DNA from: Kitasatospora herbaricolor
Lineage (GTDB): Bacteria > Actinomycetota > Actinomycetes > Streptomycetales > Streptomycetaceae
Assembly (NCBI RefSeq): GCF_030813695.1
Contig: NZ_JAUSVA010000002.1
Location: 8,021,501 to 8,085,500 of the forward strand
DNA length: 64,000 nucleotides
Reading direction: 5' to 3'
The position numbers were made by a program, and so were the translations under genes. Positions within the stretch are counted from its first letter, which is position 1, and every line of letters begins with the position of its first letter. The notes under the pieces are model-generated. The model saw only the letters and a program-made list of their open reading frames with translations, searched no databases and was not told the origin of the DNA. Below, in pieces: positions 27,455 through 35,392 of this stretch.

Positions 27455-28500
27455 CCAAGCACCGCCTGTTCTGGCCGGCCGCGATCCTCGCGGCCCTGCT
27501 GCTGGCCAACGTGGCCTTCACCCCGGACTTCTTCGCGGTCCGGATCAAGGACGGCCACCTCTACGGCAGCCTGATCGACATCCTGCACTTCGGGGCGCCG
27601 CTGATCCTCGTCGCGCTCGGCATGACGCTGGTCATCGCCACCGGGGGGATCGACCTCTCGGTGGGCTCGACCGTCGCCATCGCGGGTGCCCTGGCCTGCC
27701 TGTACATCAGCCGGTCCGCCGAACCCGGCAGCACCGGCACCGTGCTGACCGCCGTGGGCCTGGCCCTGCTGGTCGCGCTGGTGCTGGGCGGCGTCAACGG
27801 CTTCCTGGTCTCCAAGGTGGGAGTGCAGCCGATCATCGCGACGCTGATCCTGATGGTGGCGGGCCGGGGCGTCGCCCAGCTCGTCACCGACGGACAGATC
27901 ATCACCGTCACCAGCGACCCGTTCCAGCTGATCGGCGGCGGCTACTGGCTCACCGTGCCGTTCGCCGTCGTGCTGGCGGCGGTCATGGTGCTGCTGACCG
28001 CGCTGCTCACCCGGTCGACGGCGCTGGGCATGCTGCTGGAGTCGGTCGGCGGCAATCCGGTCGCCAGCCGCCTGGTCGGCATCCGGGCGCAGCGCCTGAT
28101 CGCTCTGGTGTACGTGTTCAGCGCGGTGTGCGCCGCGGTGGCGGGCCTGATGATCAGCTCCAACGTCTCCGCCGCGGACGGCAACAACGCCGGTCTGTGG
28201 ATCGAGCTGGACGCCATCCTCGCGGTGGTGATCGGCGGCACCTCGCTGGTCGGCGGCCGGTTCTCGCTCGGCGGGACGGTGCTGGGCGCGCTGGTCATCC
28301 AGACCCTGGCCACCACCATCTACACCATCGGCGTCCCGCCGGAGACCACGCTGGTCTTCAAGGCGGTCGTCGTGATCGTCGTCTGTCTGGTCCAATCCCC
28401 CAAGTTCCGCGCCAAGTTGGCCAACCGGCGGCGGTCCGGGGCCGGGCGCGGCAGCCGGTCCGAATCCGCCGCACCCGCCAACCTGGAGGTGGGCCGATGA
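27451..28500 (+). CDS. ytfT: YtfT-like sugar ABC transporter permease
   Basis: This 349-residue polytopic permease is the first of two. The CUT2 signature ATGGIDLSVGSTVAIAGAL is near residue 65, and the second conserved block LDAILAVVIGGTSLVGGRFSLGG is near 250. A charged Arg/Ser tail of about 25 residues ends the protein. Four-base ATGA overlaps at both ends indicate tight translational coupling with ytfR and yjfF. Confidence 0.92.
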   Translation: MTKHRLFWPAAILAALLLANVAFTPDFFAVRIKDGHLYGSLIDILHFGAPLILVALGMTLVIATGGIDLSVGSTVAIAGALACLYISRSAEPGSTGTVLTAVGLALLVALVLGGVNGFLVSKVGVQPIIATLILMVAGRGVAQLVTDGQIITVTSDPFQLIGGGYWLTVPFAVVLAAVMVLLTALLTRSTALGMLLESVGGNPVASRLVGIRAQRLIALVYVFSAVCAAVAGLMISSNVSAADGNNAGLWIELDAILAVVIGGTSLVGGRFSLGGTVLGALVIQTLATTIYTIGVPPETTLVFKAVVVIVVCLVQSPKFRAKLANRRRSGAGRGSRSESAAPANLEVGR

Positions 28501-29471
28501 ACGCCACCCTGACACGCCGGCTCCGTGAGCACATCCCGCTGCTGGTCACCGCGCTCCTGCTGGTCACCATGTTCAGCGTCGGCTCGGTGAGCTACGAGGG
28601 CTTCTTCTCGGGCCAGGTGCTGCTCAATCTGCTGATCGACAACGCCTTCCTGCTGGTGGTCGCCGTCGGCATGACCTTCGTGATCCTCGCCGGCGGGATC
28701 GACCTCTCGGTGGGTGCGGTGGTCGCCCTGTCCACGATGGTCTCGGCCTCGCTGGTGGAGCACCATCACTGGCCGATCCTCGCGGTCGTGCCGCTGGTGC
28801 TGGCGATCGGCGCCGGGGCGGGCTGGGTGATGGGCTGGGTGATCCACACCTTCGAGATCCAGCCGTTCATCGTCACCCTGGCGGGCATGTTCCTGGCCCG
28901 CGGTCTCTGCTACACGATCAGCGTGGAGTCCATCTCGATCACCGACTCCAGCTACACCACGATGGCGCAGGCCCGGATCCCGCTGCCGGGCGGCGTTTTC
29001 CTCTCGCCCAGCGCGGTGATCGCGGTGCTGGTGGTGGCCGTGGCCTTCGTGCTGCTGCACCACACCCGGTGGGGGCGCAACGTGCACGCGCTGGGCGGCA
29101 GCGAGCAGTCGGCGCTGCTGATGGGCCTGCCGGTGGCCCGGACCAAGATCGGGGTGTACGCGGTGAGCGGCTTCTGCTCCGCCCTCGGCGGTGTGCTGCT
29201 GACCTTCTACATGCTCTCCGGATACGGGCTGCACGCGGTGGGGCTGGAGCTGGACGCGATCGCCGCGGTGGTCATCGGCGGGACCCTGCTCACCGGTGGC
29301 ACCGGTTACGTGCTGGGCACCGTGCTGGGGGTGCTGGTGCTCGGGCTGATCCAGACGGTGATCAGTTTCCAGGGCACCCTCAGTTCCTGGTGGACCAGGA
29401 TCGTCATCGGGGCGCTGCTGTTCGTCTTCATCGTGCTCCAGCGCCTGACCGCGCTGCGCCGGCGTTCCTGA
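28497..29471 (+). CDS. yjfF: YjfF-like sugar ABC transporter permease
   Basis: This 324-residue second permease forms the YtfT-YjfF heteromeric channel expected for this transporter type. Conserved blocks are LAGGIDLSVGAVVALSTMV, FEIQPFIVTLAGMFLARG, and ELDAIAAVVIGGTLLTGG. Its start overlaps the ytfT stop by four bases. It is the last gene of the operon; about 560 nt separate it from araB. Confidence 0.92.
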   Translation: MNATLTRRLREHIPLLVTALLLVTMFSVGSVSYEGFFSGQVLLNLLIDNAFLLVVAVGMTFVILAGGIDLSVGAVVALSTMVSASLVEHHHWPILAVVPLVLAIGAGAGWVMGWVIHTFEIQPFIVTLAGMFLARGLCYTISVESISITDSSYTTMAQARIPLPGGVFLSPSAVIAVLVVAVAFVLLHHTRWGRNVHALGGSEQSALLMGLPVARTKIGVYAVSGFCSALGGVLLTFYMLSGYGLHAVGLELDAIAAVVIGGTLLTGGTGYVLGTVLGVLVLGLIQTVISFQGTLSSWWTRIVIGALLFVFIVLQRLTALRRRS

Positions 29472-29605
29472 CCGGTCCCGTACCCGCCACCTGACCGGCC
29501 TGCGGCGGCGCACCTGACCGCTCGGCAGGGTCTGCGCGCGGCCCCGCCGGGGCGGACGTGCCGGTCAGGACGGCCGGGTGCGCTCGACGGACTTTCCCCG
29601 GGCTC

Positions 29606-29633
29606 TTGCGCACAGAGTTGTTAGCGTTAACAA
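29606..29633 (+). promoter_or_regulatory. Promoter with lac-operator-like site before araB
   Basis: TTGCGC (29606-29611) is 16 bp from TAACAA (29628-29633). The imperfect palindrome TTGTTAGCGTTAACAA occupies 29618-29633, differing by one base from 24634-24649. The same repressor probably controls both operons. Confidence 0.65.
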
Positions 29634-30029
29634 TTTGCACCGGGCCCACCGGAAGTTCCCCGGTACGCCGGTACGGGCGGCCTTCCCCGCTTCGGTCCGC
29701 CCGTACCGGCGGCCACCGCCGTGCCGCCTCCCGAAGGTGAGGCCGGTGCGGCGGCGGCCGGCCGCCGGACCCCCGCAACGGAGCGGGACCGGTCCGGCGG
29801 CCCCGTCGAAGGACCACCCCGTCACCAGACCCCCCCGACCACAGACCCCGGCCCCGACCACAGAGCGCCGCCGACAACAGCGACCGGGGCCGGCGACCGA
29901 TACCCAAGCCGACAACAGGAACCGGGCCCAGCACGGCCACCGGCCCCGACAACCGACACCCCCGCGGCGTGGCCGCCCGCCGCCCGCACCGCGGCAGGAA
30001 CCCACGCGCCCGCCAGTAAGGACGAGACA
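29634..30029 (+). other. Long, C-rich, T-poor leader of araB
   Basis: About 400 nt between the promoter and the araB start. From about 29810 to 30010 the strand is dominated by C and A with few T residues (CCGACCACAG-like units recur). The araB frame stays open across most of it and would encode a Pro/Thr-rich stretch. There is no ribosome site to support an earlier start, so I read it as untranslated leader. Confidence 0.5.
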
Positions 30030-31763
30030 GTGACCGAGACCTCCCCCGCCCCCGACACGGAGACCTACGTCGTCGGCGTCGACTTCGGGACACTCTCCGG
30101 CCGCGCCGTGGTGGTGCGCGTGCGGGACGGCGAGGAGATCGCCACCGCCGTCCACCCCTACCCGCACGCCGTCGTCGAGGAGCGGCTTCCCGGGACCGGC
30201 GAGAAACTGCCGCCCGACTGGGCGCTCCAGCACCCCGAGGACTGGCGCGACGTGCTGCGCACCGCCGTCCCCGCCGCCCTCGCCGCGGCCGGCGTCGACC
30301 CCGCCGCGGTGATCGGCATCGGCACCGACTTCACCGCCTGCACCGTGCTGCCCGTCCGGGCCGACGGCACCCCGCTCGCCGAGACCCCCGCCTGGGCGGC
30401 CAGTCCGCACGCCTGGCCCAAGCTGTGGAAGCACCACGCCGCGCAGGCCCAGGCCGACCGGATCAACGCCCTGGCGCACGCCCGCGGCGAGAAGTGGATC
30501 TCCCGCTACGGCGGGAGGATCTCCGCCGAGTGGCAGTACGCCAAGGCCCTCCAGGTGCTGGAGGAGGACCCGGCGGTCTACGCCGCCTGCGAGCGCTGGA
30601 TCGAGGCCGCCGACTGGATCGTCTGGCAGCTCACCGGCGCCGAGAGCCGCAACACCTGCACCGCCGGCTACAAGGGCATCCACCAGGACGGCCACTACCC
30701 GGACGAGGACTTCCTGGCCGCCCTGAACCCCGGCTTCGCCGACTTCGCCCGCACCCGCCTGGAGCACCCCCTGCTGGCGCTCGGCTCCCGGGCCGGCTCC
30801 CTCACCGCCGAGGCCGCCGCCTGGACCGGCCTGCCCGAGGGCATCGCCGTCGCCGCCGGCAACGTCGACGCCCACGTCGCCGCCCCCGCGGCCCGCGCCG
30901 TCGACAACGGGCAGCTGCTCGCCATCATGGGCACCTCCACCTGCCACGTCCTGAACGGCGCCGCCCTGGCCGAGGTGCCCGGCATCTGCGGCGTCGTCGA
31001 CGGCGGCATCGTCGAGGGCGCCTACGGCTACGAGGCCGGTCAGAGCGCGGTGGGCGACATCTTCGCCTGGTGGCTGCGCCAGGGCGTCCCCGCCGACTAC
31101 CGGGACGAGGCGCTGCGCACCGGTGAGGACCTGCACCAGCTCCTCACCCGCAAGATCACCGACCAGCCGGTCGGCGGCCACGGCCTGGTCGCCCTCGACT
31201 GGATGAACGGCAACCGCTCCACCCTGGTCGACCACCACCTGAGCGGCGTCATCGTCGGCCTCACCCTCGCCACCCGCCCCGAGGAGGTCTACCGGGCACT
31301 CCTGGAGGCCACCGCCTACGGCACCCGCACCATCGTCGAGGCCTTCGAGAACGCCGGCGTCCCCATCACCGGGTTCGTCGTCACCGGCGGCCTCAAGAAG
31401 AACGCCCTGCTGATGCAGATCTACGCGGACGTGCTGCGCCGGCCGGTCTCGCTCGCCGAGTCCGAGCAGGGGCCGGCGCTGGGCTCCGCGATCCACGCCG
31501 CGGTCGCCGCCGGCGCCCACCCGGGCGTCCGCGCCGCATCCGCCGCGATGGGCCGGGTCCGGCAGGGCGCCTACCTGCCCGACCCGGCCCGCGCGGACGC
31601 CTACGACGACCTGTTCGCCGAGTACCGCCTGCTGCACGAGCACTTCGGCACCGGCCCCGACAAGCAGCTGCACCGCCTGCGCGCCATCCGCAACGCCGCC
31701 CTCGGCCGGGCCGAGGCCGGCGCCGCCGCCACCGACCGGAACAGCGAGGTCCGACCCGCATGA
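30030..31763 (+). CDS. araB: L-ribulokinase
   Basis: This 577-residue FGGY-family kinase phosphorylates L-ribulose to L-ribulose 5-phosphate in the cytoplasm. The N-terminal ATPase-fold motif is VVGVDFGTLSGRAVVVRV. Later come IGTDFTACTVLPV, the GTSTCHVLNG phosphate-binding turn and FVVTGGLKKNALLMQIYAD near the ATP site. Length is close to E. coli AraB (566). The GTG start at 30030 has AAGGA seven bases upstream. It is the first gene of araB-araD-araA, with an ATGA overlap into araD. The operator at 29618 suggests arabinose control. Confidence 0.95.
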   Translation: MTETSPAPDTETYVVGVDFGTLSGRAVVVRVRDGEEIATAVHPYPHAVVEERLPGTGEKLPPDWALQHPEDWRDVLRTAVPAALAAAGVDPAAVIGIGTDFTACTVLPVRADGTPLAETPAWAASPHAWPKLWKHHAAQAQADRINALAHARGEKWISRYGGRISAEWQYAKALQVLEEDPAVYAACERWIEAADWIVWQLTGAESRNTCTAGYKGIHQDGHYPDEDFLAALNPGFADFARTRLEHPLLALGSRAGSLTAEAAAWTGLPEGIAVAAGNVDAHVAAPAARAVDNGQLLAIMGTSTCHVLNGAALAEVPGICGVVDGGIVEGAYGYEAGQSAVGDIFAWWLRQGVPADYRDEALRTGEDLHQLLTRKITDQPVGGHGLVALDWMNGNRSTLVDHHLSGVIVGLTLATRPEEVYRALLEATAYGTRTIVEAFENAGVPITGFVVTGGLKKNALLMQIYADVLRRPVSLAESEQGPALGSAIHAAVAAGAHPGVRAASAAMGRVRQGAYLPDPARADAYDDLFAEYRLLHEHFGTGPDKQLHRLRAIRNAALGRAEAGAAATDRNSEVRPA

Positions 31764-32431
31764 ACGACCCCATCGACCTGATCCGCCGGCAGGTCAGCGA
31801 CCTGCACCAGGAACTCGTCCGCTACCAGCTGGTCGTCTGGACCGCCGGCAACGTCTCCGCCCGCGTCCCCGGCGAGGACCTGATGGTCATCAAGCCCAGC
31901 GGCGTCTCCTACGACGAACTCACCCCCGAAGCCATGATCGTCTGCGACCTGGACGGCAAGGTCGTGGAGGGCACCCACAGCCCGTCCTCCGACACCGCCG
32001 CGCACGCCTACGTCTACCGGCACCTGCCCGAGGTCGGGGGAGTGGTGCACACCCACTCGACGTACGCCTGCGCCTGGGCCGCCCGCGGCGAGGCCGTCCC
32101 CTGCGTCCTGACCGCGATGGCCGACGAGTTCGGCGCCGAGATCCCGGTCGGCCCGTTCGCCCTGATCGGCGACGACTCCATCGGCCGCGGCATCGTCGAC
32201 ACCCTGCGTGACCACCGCTCGCCCGCCGTCCTGATGAAGAGCCACGGCGTGTTCACCGTCGGCAAGGACGCGAAGGCCGCCGTCAAGGCCGCCGTGATGT
32301 GCGAGGACGTCGCCCGGACCGTCCACATCTCCCGCCAGCTCGGTGAACCCCTGCCCATCGCGCAGGCCCACATCGACGCCCTCAACCACCGCTACCAGCA
32401 CGTCTACGGCCAGCAGTCCGCGGCCCGGTGA
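31760..32431 (+). CDS. araD: L-ribulose-5-phosphate 4-epimerase
   Basis: This 223-residue class II aldolase-fold enzyme converts L-ribulose 5-phosphate to D-xylulose 5-phosphate, feeding the pentose phosphate pathway. Seen motifs are TAGNVSAR, KPSGVSYDEL, SSDTAAHAYVYRH and the zinc ligands VVHTHSTYA plus SHGVF. Length matches AraD proteins (about 230). Its ATG overlaps the araB stop by four bases, and its TGA overlaps a GTG in front of araA. Confidence 0.95.
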   Translation: MNDPIDLIRRQVSDLHQELVRYQLVVWTAGNVSARVPGEDLMVIKPSGVSYDELTPEAMIVCDLDGKVVEGTHSPSSDTAAHAYVYRHLPEVGGVVHTHSTYACAWAARGEAVPCVLTAMADEFGAEIPVGPFALIGDDSIGRGIVDTLRDHRSPAVLMKSHGVFTVGKDAKAAVKAAVMCEDVARTVHISRQLGEPLPIAQAHIDALNHRYQHVYGQQSAAR

Positions 32432-32445
32432 AGGAGAACCACCCC

Positions 32446-33951
32446 ATGACGCACAGCACCGGAGCCCGCGAGATCTGGTTCCTGACCGGCAGCCAGGGCC
32501 TCTACGGCGAGGACACCCTGCGCCAGGTCGCCGAGCAGTCCCGCGAGGTCGCCGACACCGTCGCCGCCGCCGGCATGCCCGTCCGGATCGTCTGGAAGCC
32601 CGTCCTCACCGACGCGACCGCGATCCGTCGCGTCTGTCTGGACGCCAACGCCGACGACAGCTGCGTCGGCCTGATCACCTGGATGCACACCTTCTCCCCG
32701 GCCAAGATGTGGATCGCGGGACTCGACGCCCTGCGCAAGCCCCTGCTCCACCTGCACACCCAGGCCAACGTCCGCCTGCCGTGGTCCACCATCGACATGG
32801 ACTTCATGAACCTGAACCAGGCCGCCCACGGCGACCGCGAGTTCGGCTACATCCAGTCCCGCCTCGGCGTCGCCCGCAAGACCGTCGCCGGTCACGCCTC
32901 CGACCCCGCCACCGCCCGCCGGATCGCCGCCTGGGCCCGCGCCGCCGCCGGCCGCGCCGAACTGGCCACCCTCAAGCTCGCCCGCTTCGGCGACAACATG
33001 CGCGACGTCGCCGTGACCGAGGGCGACAAGGTCGAGGCCCAGCTGCGCCTCGGCGTCTCCGTCAACACCTACGGCGTGAACGACCTGGTGGCGGCCGTCG
33101 ACGCGAGCAGCGACGCCGACGTCACCGAGCTCGTCAAGGAGTACGAGGACGGCTACCGCCTCGCCCCGGAGCTGCGCGCCGGCGGCGAGCGCCACGACTC
33201 CCTGCGGTACGCCGCCCGGATCGAACTCGGCCTGCGCGGCTTCCTCACCGAGGGCGGCTTCGGCGCCTTCACCACCAACTTCGAGGACCTCGGGGGCCTT
33301 CGCCAGCTGCCCGGCCTGGCCGTCCAGCGACTGATGGCGGACGGCTACGGCTTCGGCGGCGAGGGTGACTGGAAGACCTCCGTGCTGCTCCGCACCCTCA
33401 AGACGGTCGCGCAGGGCCTGCCCGGCGGCACCTCCTTCATGGAGGACTACACCTACCACCTGGAGCCCGGGCAGGAGTTGATCCTCGGCGCGCACATGCT
33501 GGAGGTCTGCCCCTCGATCGCCTCCGTCACCCCGTCCTGCGAGATCCACCCGCTCGGCATCGGCGGCCGGGAGGACCCGGTCCGCCTGGTCTTCGACGCC
33601 GCCACGGGACCGGCGGTGGTGGTCGGGATGGCCGACATGGGCGACCGGTTCCGCCTGGTCGCCAACGAGATCGACGTCGTCGAGCCGACCGAGCCGCTGC
33701 CCAACCTCCCCGTCGCCCGGGCGGTCTGGCGGCCCCGTCCGGACCTGCGGACCTCCACCGAGGCCTGGCTCACCGCCGGCGGCCCGCACCACACCGTGCT
33801 CTCCACCGCCATCGGTACCGAGGAGCTGGACGACCTCGCCGAGATGATCGGCACCGAGCTGGTGCTGATCGACGCCGGCACCACCATGCGGCAGTTCACC
33901 CGCGAGCTGCGCTGGAACCAGGCCTACCACCGCCTCGCCCAGGGCTTCTGA
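32446..33951 (+). CDS. araA: L-arabinose isomerase
   Basis: This 501-residue enzyme isomerises L-arabinose to L-ribulose. It begins EIWFLTGSQGLYGEDTL, the near-invariant AraA N-terminus. TSFMEDYTYHLEPG and ILGAHMLEVCPSI carry metal-site Glu and His residues. Length is almost that of E. coli AraA (500). Two starts compete: GTG 32428, which overlaps the araD stop, and ATG 32446 with AAGGAG nine bases upstream. I choose ATG because of the ribosome site and family length. Confidence 0.95.
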   Translation: MTHSTGAREIWFLTGSQGLYGEDTLRQVAEQSREVADTVAAAGMPVRIVWKPVLTDATAIRRVCLDANADDSCVGLITWMHTFSPAKMWIAGLDALRKPLLHLHTQANVRLPWSTIDMDFMNLNQAAHGDREFGYIQSRLGVARKTVAGHASDPATARRIAAWARAAAGRAELATLKLARFGDNMRDVAVTEGDKVEAQLRLGVSVNTYGVNDLVAAVDASSDADVTELVKEYEDGYRLAPELRAGGERHDSLRYAARIELGLRGFLTEGGFGAFTTNFEDLGGLRQLPGLAVQRLMADGYGFGGEGDWKTSVLLRTLKTVAQGLPGGTSFMEDYTYHLEPGQELILGAHMLEVCPSIASVTPSCEIHPLGIGGREDPVRLVFDAATGPAVVVGMADMGDRFRLVANEIDVVEPTEPLPNLPVARAVWRPRPDLRTSTEAWLTAGGPHHTVLSTAIGTEELDDLAEMIGTELVLIDAGTTMRQFTRELRWNQAYHRLAQGF

Positions 33952-33967
33952 GCCGCCACCGCCGTTC

Positions 33968-33999
33968 TGGGGCCGTCCTCGCAGCCGAGGACGGTCCCA
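33968..33999 (+). terminator. Hairpin after araA
   Basis: A 14-bp stem (33968-33981 with 33986-33999, one G-U pair) and a CAGC loop lie 17 nt after the araA stop. It may end most araBDA transcripts, with some reading through to the epimerase gene 120 nt downstream. Confidence 0.65.
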
Positions 34000-34072
34000 G
34001 CGGCCTGTCGGGCCGCCTCGCGCCCTGCGCCGGGGCTGCCGTCACCCCGAGCACAGAGGACGGACCACCACC

Positions 34073-35164
34073 ATGACCACCCCCGGGATCCACCGCGAAG
34101 CCTGGACCACCCTGCCCGACGGCCGGACCGTGGAGCGCTGGACGCTCGGCGCGGGCGGGGCGGTGACCGCCGAGGTGCTCACCCTCGGGGCCCGGTTGCA
34201 GGCCCTGTACGTCCCCGACCGGCAGGGACGGCGCGCCGACGTGGTGCTGGCCGGCGCGAACGCGGCGGACCTCCTCGGCGGGGCCGCCTACTTCGGAGCC
34301 ACCGTCGGCCGCTACGCCAACCGGATCGCGCACGGCCGGCTGCCCCTGGACGGCGCGCTCCACCGCCTGCCGGACCAGCCCGGCGGCCACACCCTGCACG
34401 GCGGCCCGGACGGCTTCGCCACCCGGCTCTGGGAGGCCGCCGAGGCCCACGGCCAGGCCGGCTCCGGGGTGCGGCTCACCCTGCGCAGTCCGGCCGGCGA
34501 CCAGGGGTTCCCCGGCGCCCTCACCGCGCGGGTCAGCTATCTCCTGGACGCGCACGGCGCGTTGACCGTGGAGTACACCGCCGTCACCGACGCGCCGACC
34601 GTCGTCAACCTCACCAACCACGCCTACTTCAACCTCGCCGGCGAGGGTGAGGGCACGGTGCTGGACCATGTCCTCCAGGTCGAGGCCGACCACTACCTGC
34701 CGGTGGACGCCGGACTGATCCCGCTCGGCCCGCCGGCATCCGTCGAGGGCACCCCCTTCGACCTCACCGAGCCGCGGACGCTGGGACGGACCCTGGCCGG
34801 CCCCGACCCGCAACTTGCCCTGGCCGGTGGTGGGTTCGACCACAACTGGGTGCTGCGCCACCCGGCGGGAGGCGCGCTCCGCCGGGTGGCGACCCTGTGG
34901 CACCCGGCGAGCGGCCGGCGGCTGCAGTGCCTCACCACCGAACCCGGCCTCCAGATCTACACCGGCAACCTCTTCGACGGCTCGCTGCGCGGTCCGTCCG
35001 GGCGCCGCTACCCGGCCTTCGCCGGAGTCGCCCTGGAGACCCAGCACTTCCCCGACTCCCCGAACCGCCCCGAGTACCCCTGCACCGTCCTGCGCCCGGG
35101 CCAGGAGTACCGCTCCAGCACGGTCTACCGCGTCGCCGCGGGGGATTTCGGCCCGTTCTCCTGA
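34073..35164 (+). CDS. Aldose 1-epimerase (mutarotase)
   Basis: This 363-residue GalM-type enzyme interconverts alpha and beta anomers of aldoses. Seen are NRIAHGRLPLDG, the substrate His in GGHTLHGG, the catalytic His in NLTNHAYFNLAG, FDHNWVLR, and the catalytic Glu in ALETQHFPDSPN. It has no signal peptide, so it acts inside the cell. It follows araA in the same direction, supporting a role in delivering the AraA-reactive anomer of arabinose or in galactose use. GAGGA lies about 12 bases before the ATG, a weak site. Confidence 0.92.
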   Translation: MTTPGIHREAWTTLPDGRTVERWTLGAGGAVTAEVLTLGARLQALYVPDRQGRRADVVLAGANAADLLGGAAYFGATVGRYANRIAHGRLPLDGALHRLPDQPGGHTLHGGPDGFATRLWEAAEAHGQAGSGVRLTLRSPAGDQGFPGALTARVSYLLDAHGALTVEYTAVTDAPTVVNLTNHAYFNLAGEGEGTVLDHVLQVEADHYLPVDAGLIPLGPPASVEGTPFDLTEPRTLGRTLAGPDPQLALAGGGFDHNWVLRHPAGGALRRVATLWHPASGRRLQCLTTEPGLQIYTGNLFDGSLRGPSGRRYPAFAGVALETQHFPDSPNRPEYPCTVLRPGQEYRSSTVYRVAAGDFGPFS

Positions 35165-35174
35165 CCGGCGAAGG

Positions 35175-35203
35175 GTCGGCGCCGGCCATCGTGCGGCGCC
35201 GAC
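35175..35203 (+). terminator. Hairpin after the mutarotase gene
   Basis: GTCGGCGCCG (35175-35184) pairs perfectly with CGGCGCCGAC (35194-35203), eleven bases after the stop codon. Confidence 0.6.
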
Positions 35204-35237
35204 GCCGAACCTTTCACCAGCGGTACGGCCCCGTACG

Positions 35238-35272
35238 GCGCAGCGCCCCGGGCCGGGCCCGGGGCGCTGCGC
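35238..35272. terminator. 17-bp palindromic hairpin between convergent genes
   Basis: Arms 35238-35254 and 35256-35272 are perfectly complementary around a single G. It stands between the mutarotase gene and the leftward serine hydrolase gene and may serve both. Confidence 0.6.
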
Positions 35273-35343
35273 GCCACCGCGGGGAAGCGTGCGGCCGGCC
35301 GGCGGCGACAGCGCCCGCACGGCGGGGAGGGCCGCCTCACGGT

Positions 35344-35392
35344 GGGGAAGGGCTACTTCACGGTGAGGGGAGGGCTACTTCACGGCGGGGAT
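35344..35392. repeat. 22-bp tandem duplication at the serine hydrolase stop codon
   Basis: AGGGCTACTTCACGG occurs twice, 22 bp apart. The right copy encodes (minus strand) the last residues and TAG stop of the serine hydrolase. The left copy repeats that ending just beyond the stop. Confidence 0.7.

Noticed and set aside
29721..30029. N-terminal extension of AraB (open frame from 29721).
   Set aside because: It would be Pro/Thr/Arg-rich with no homology to ribulokinases. GTG 30030 has a ribosome site and gives the normal family length.
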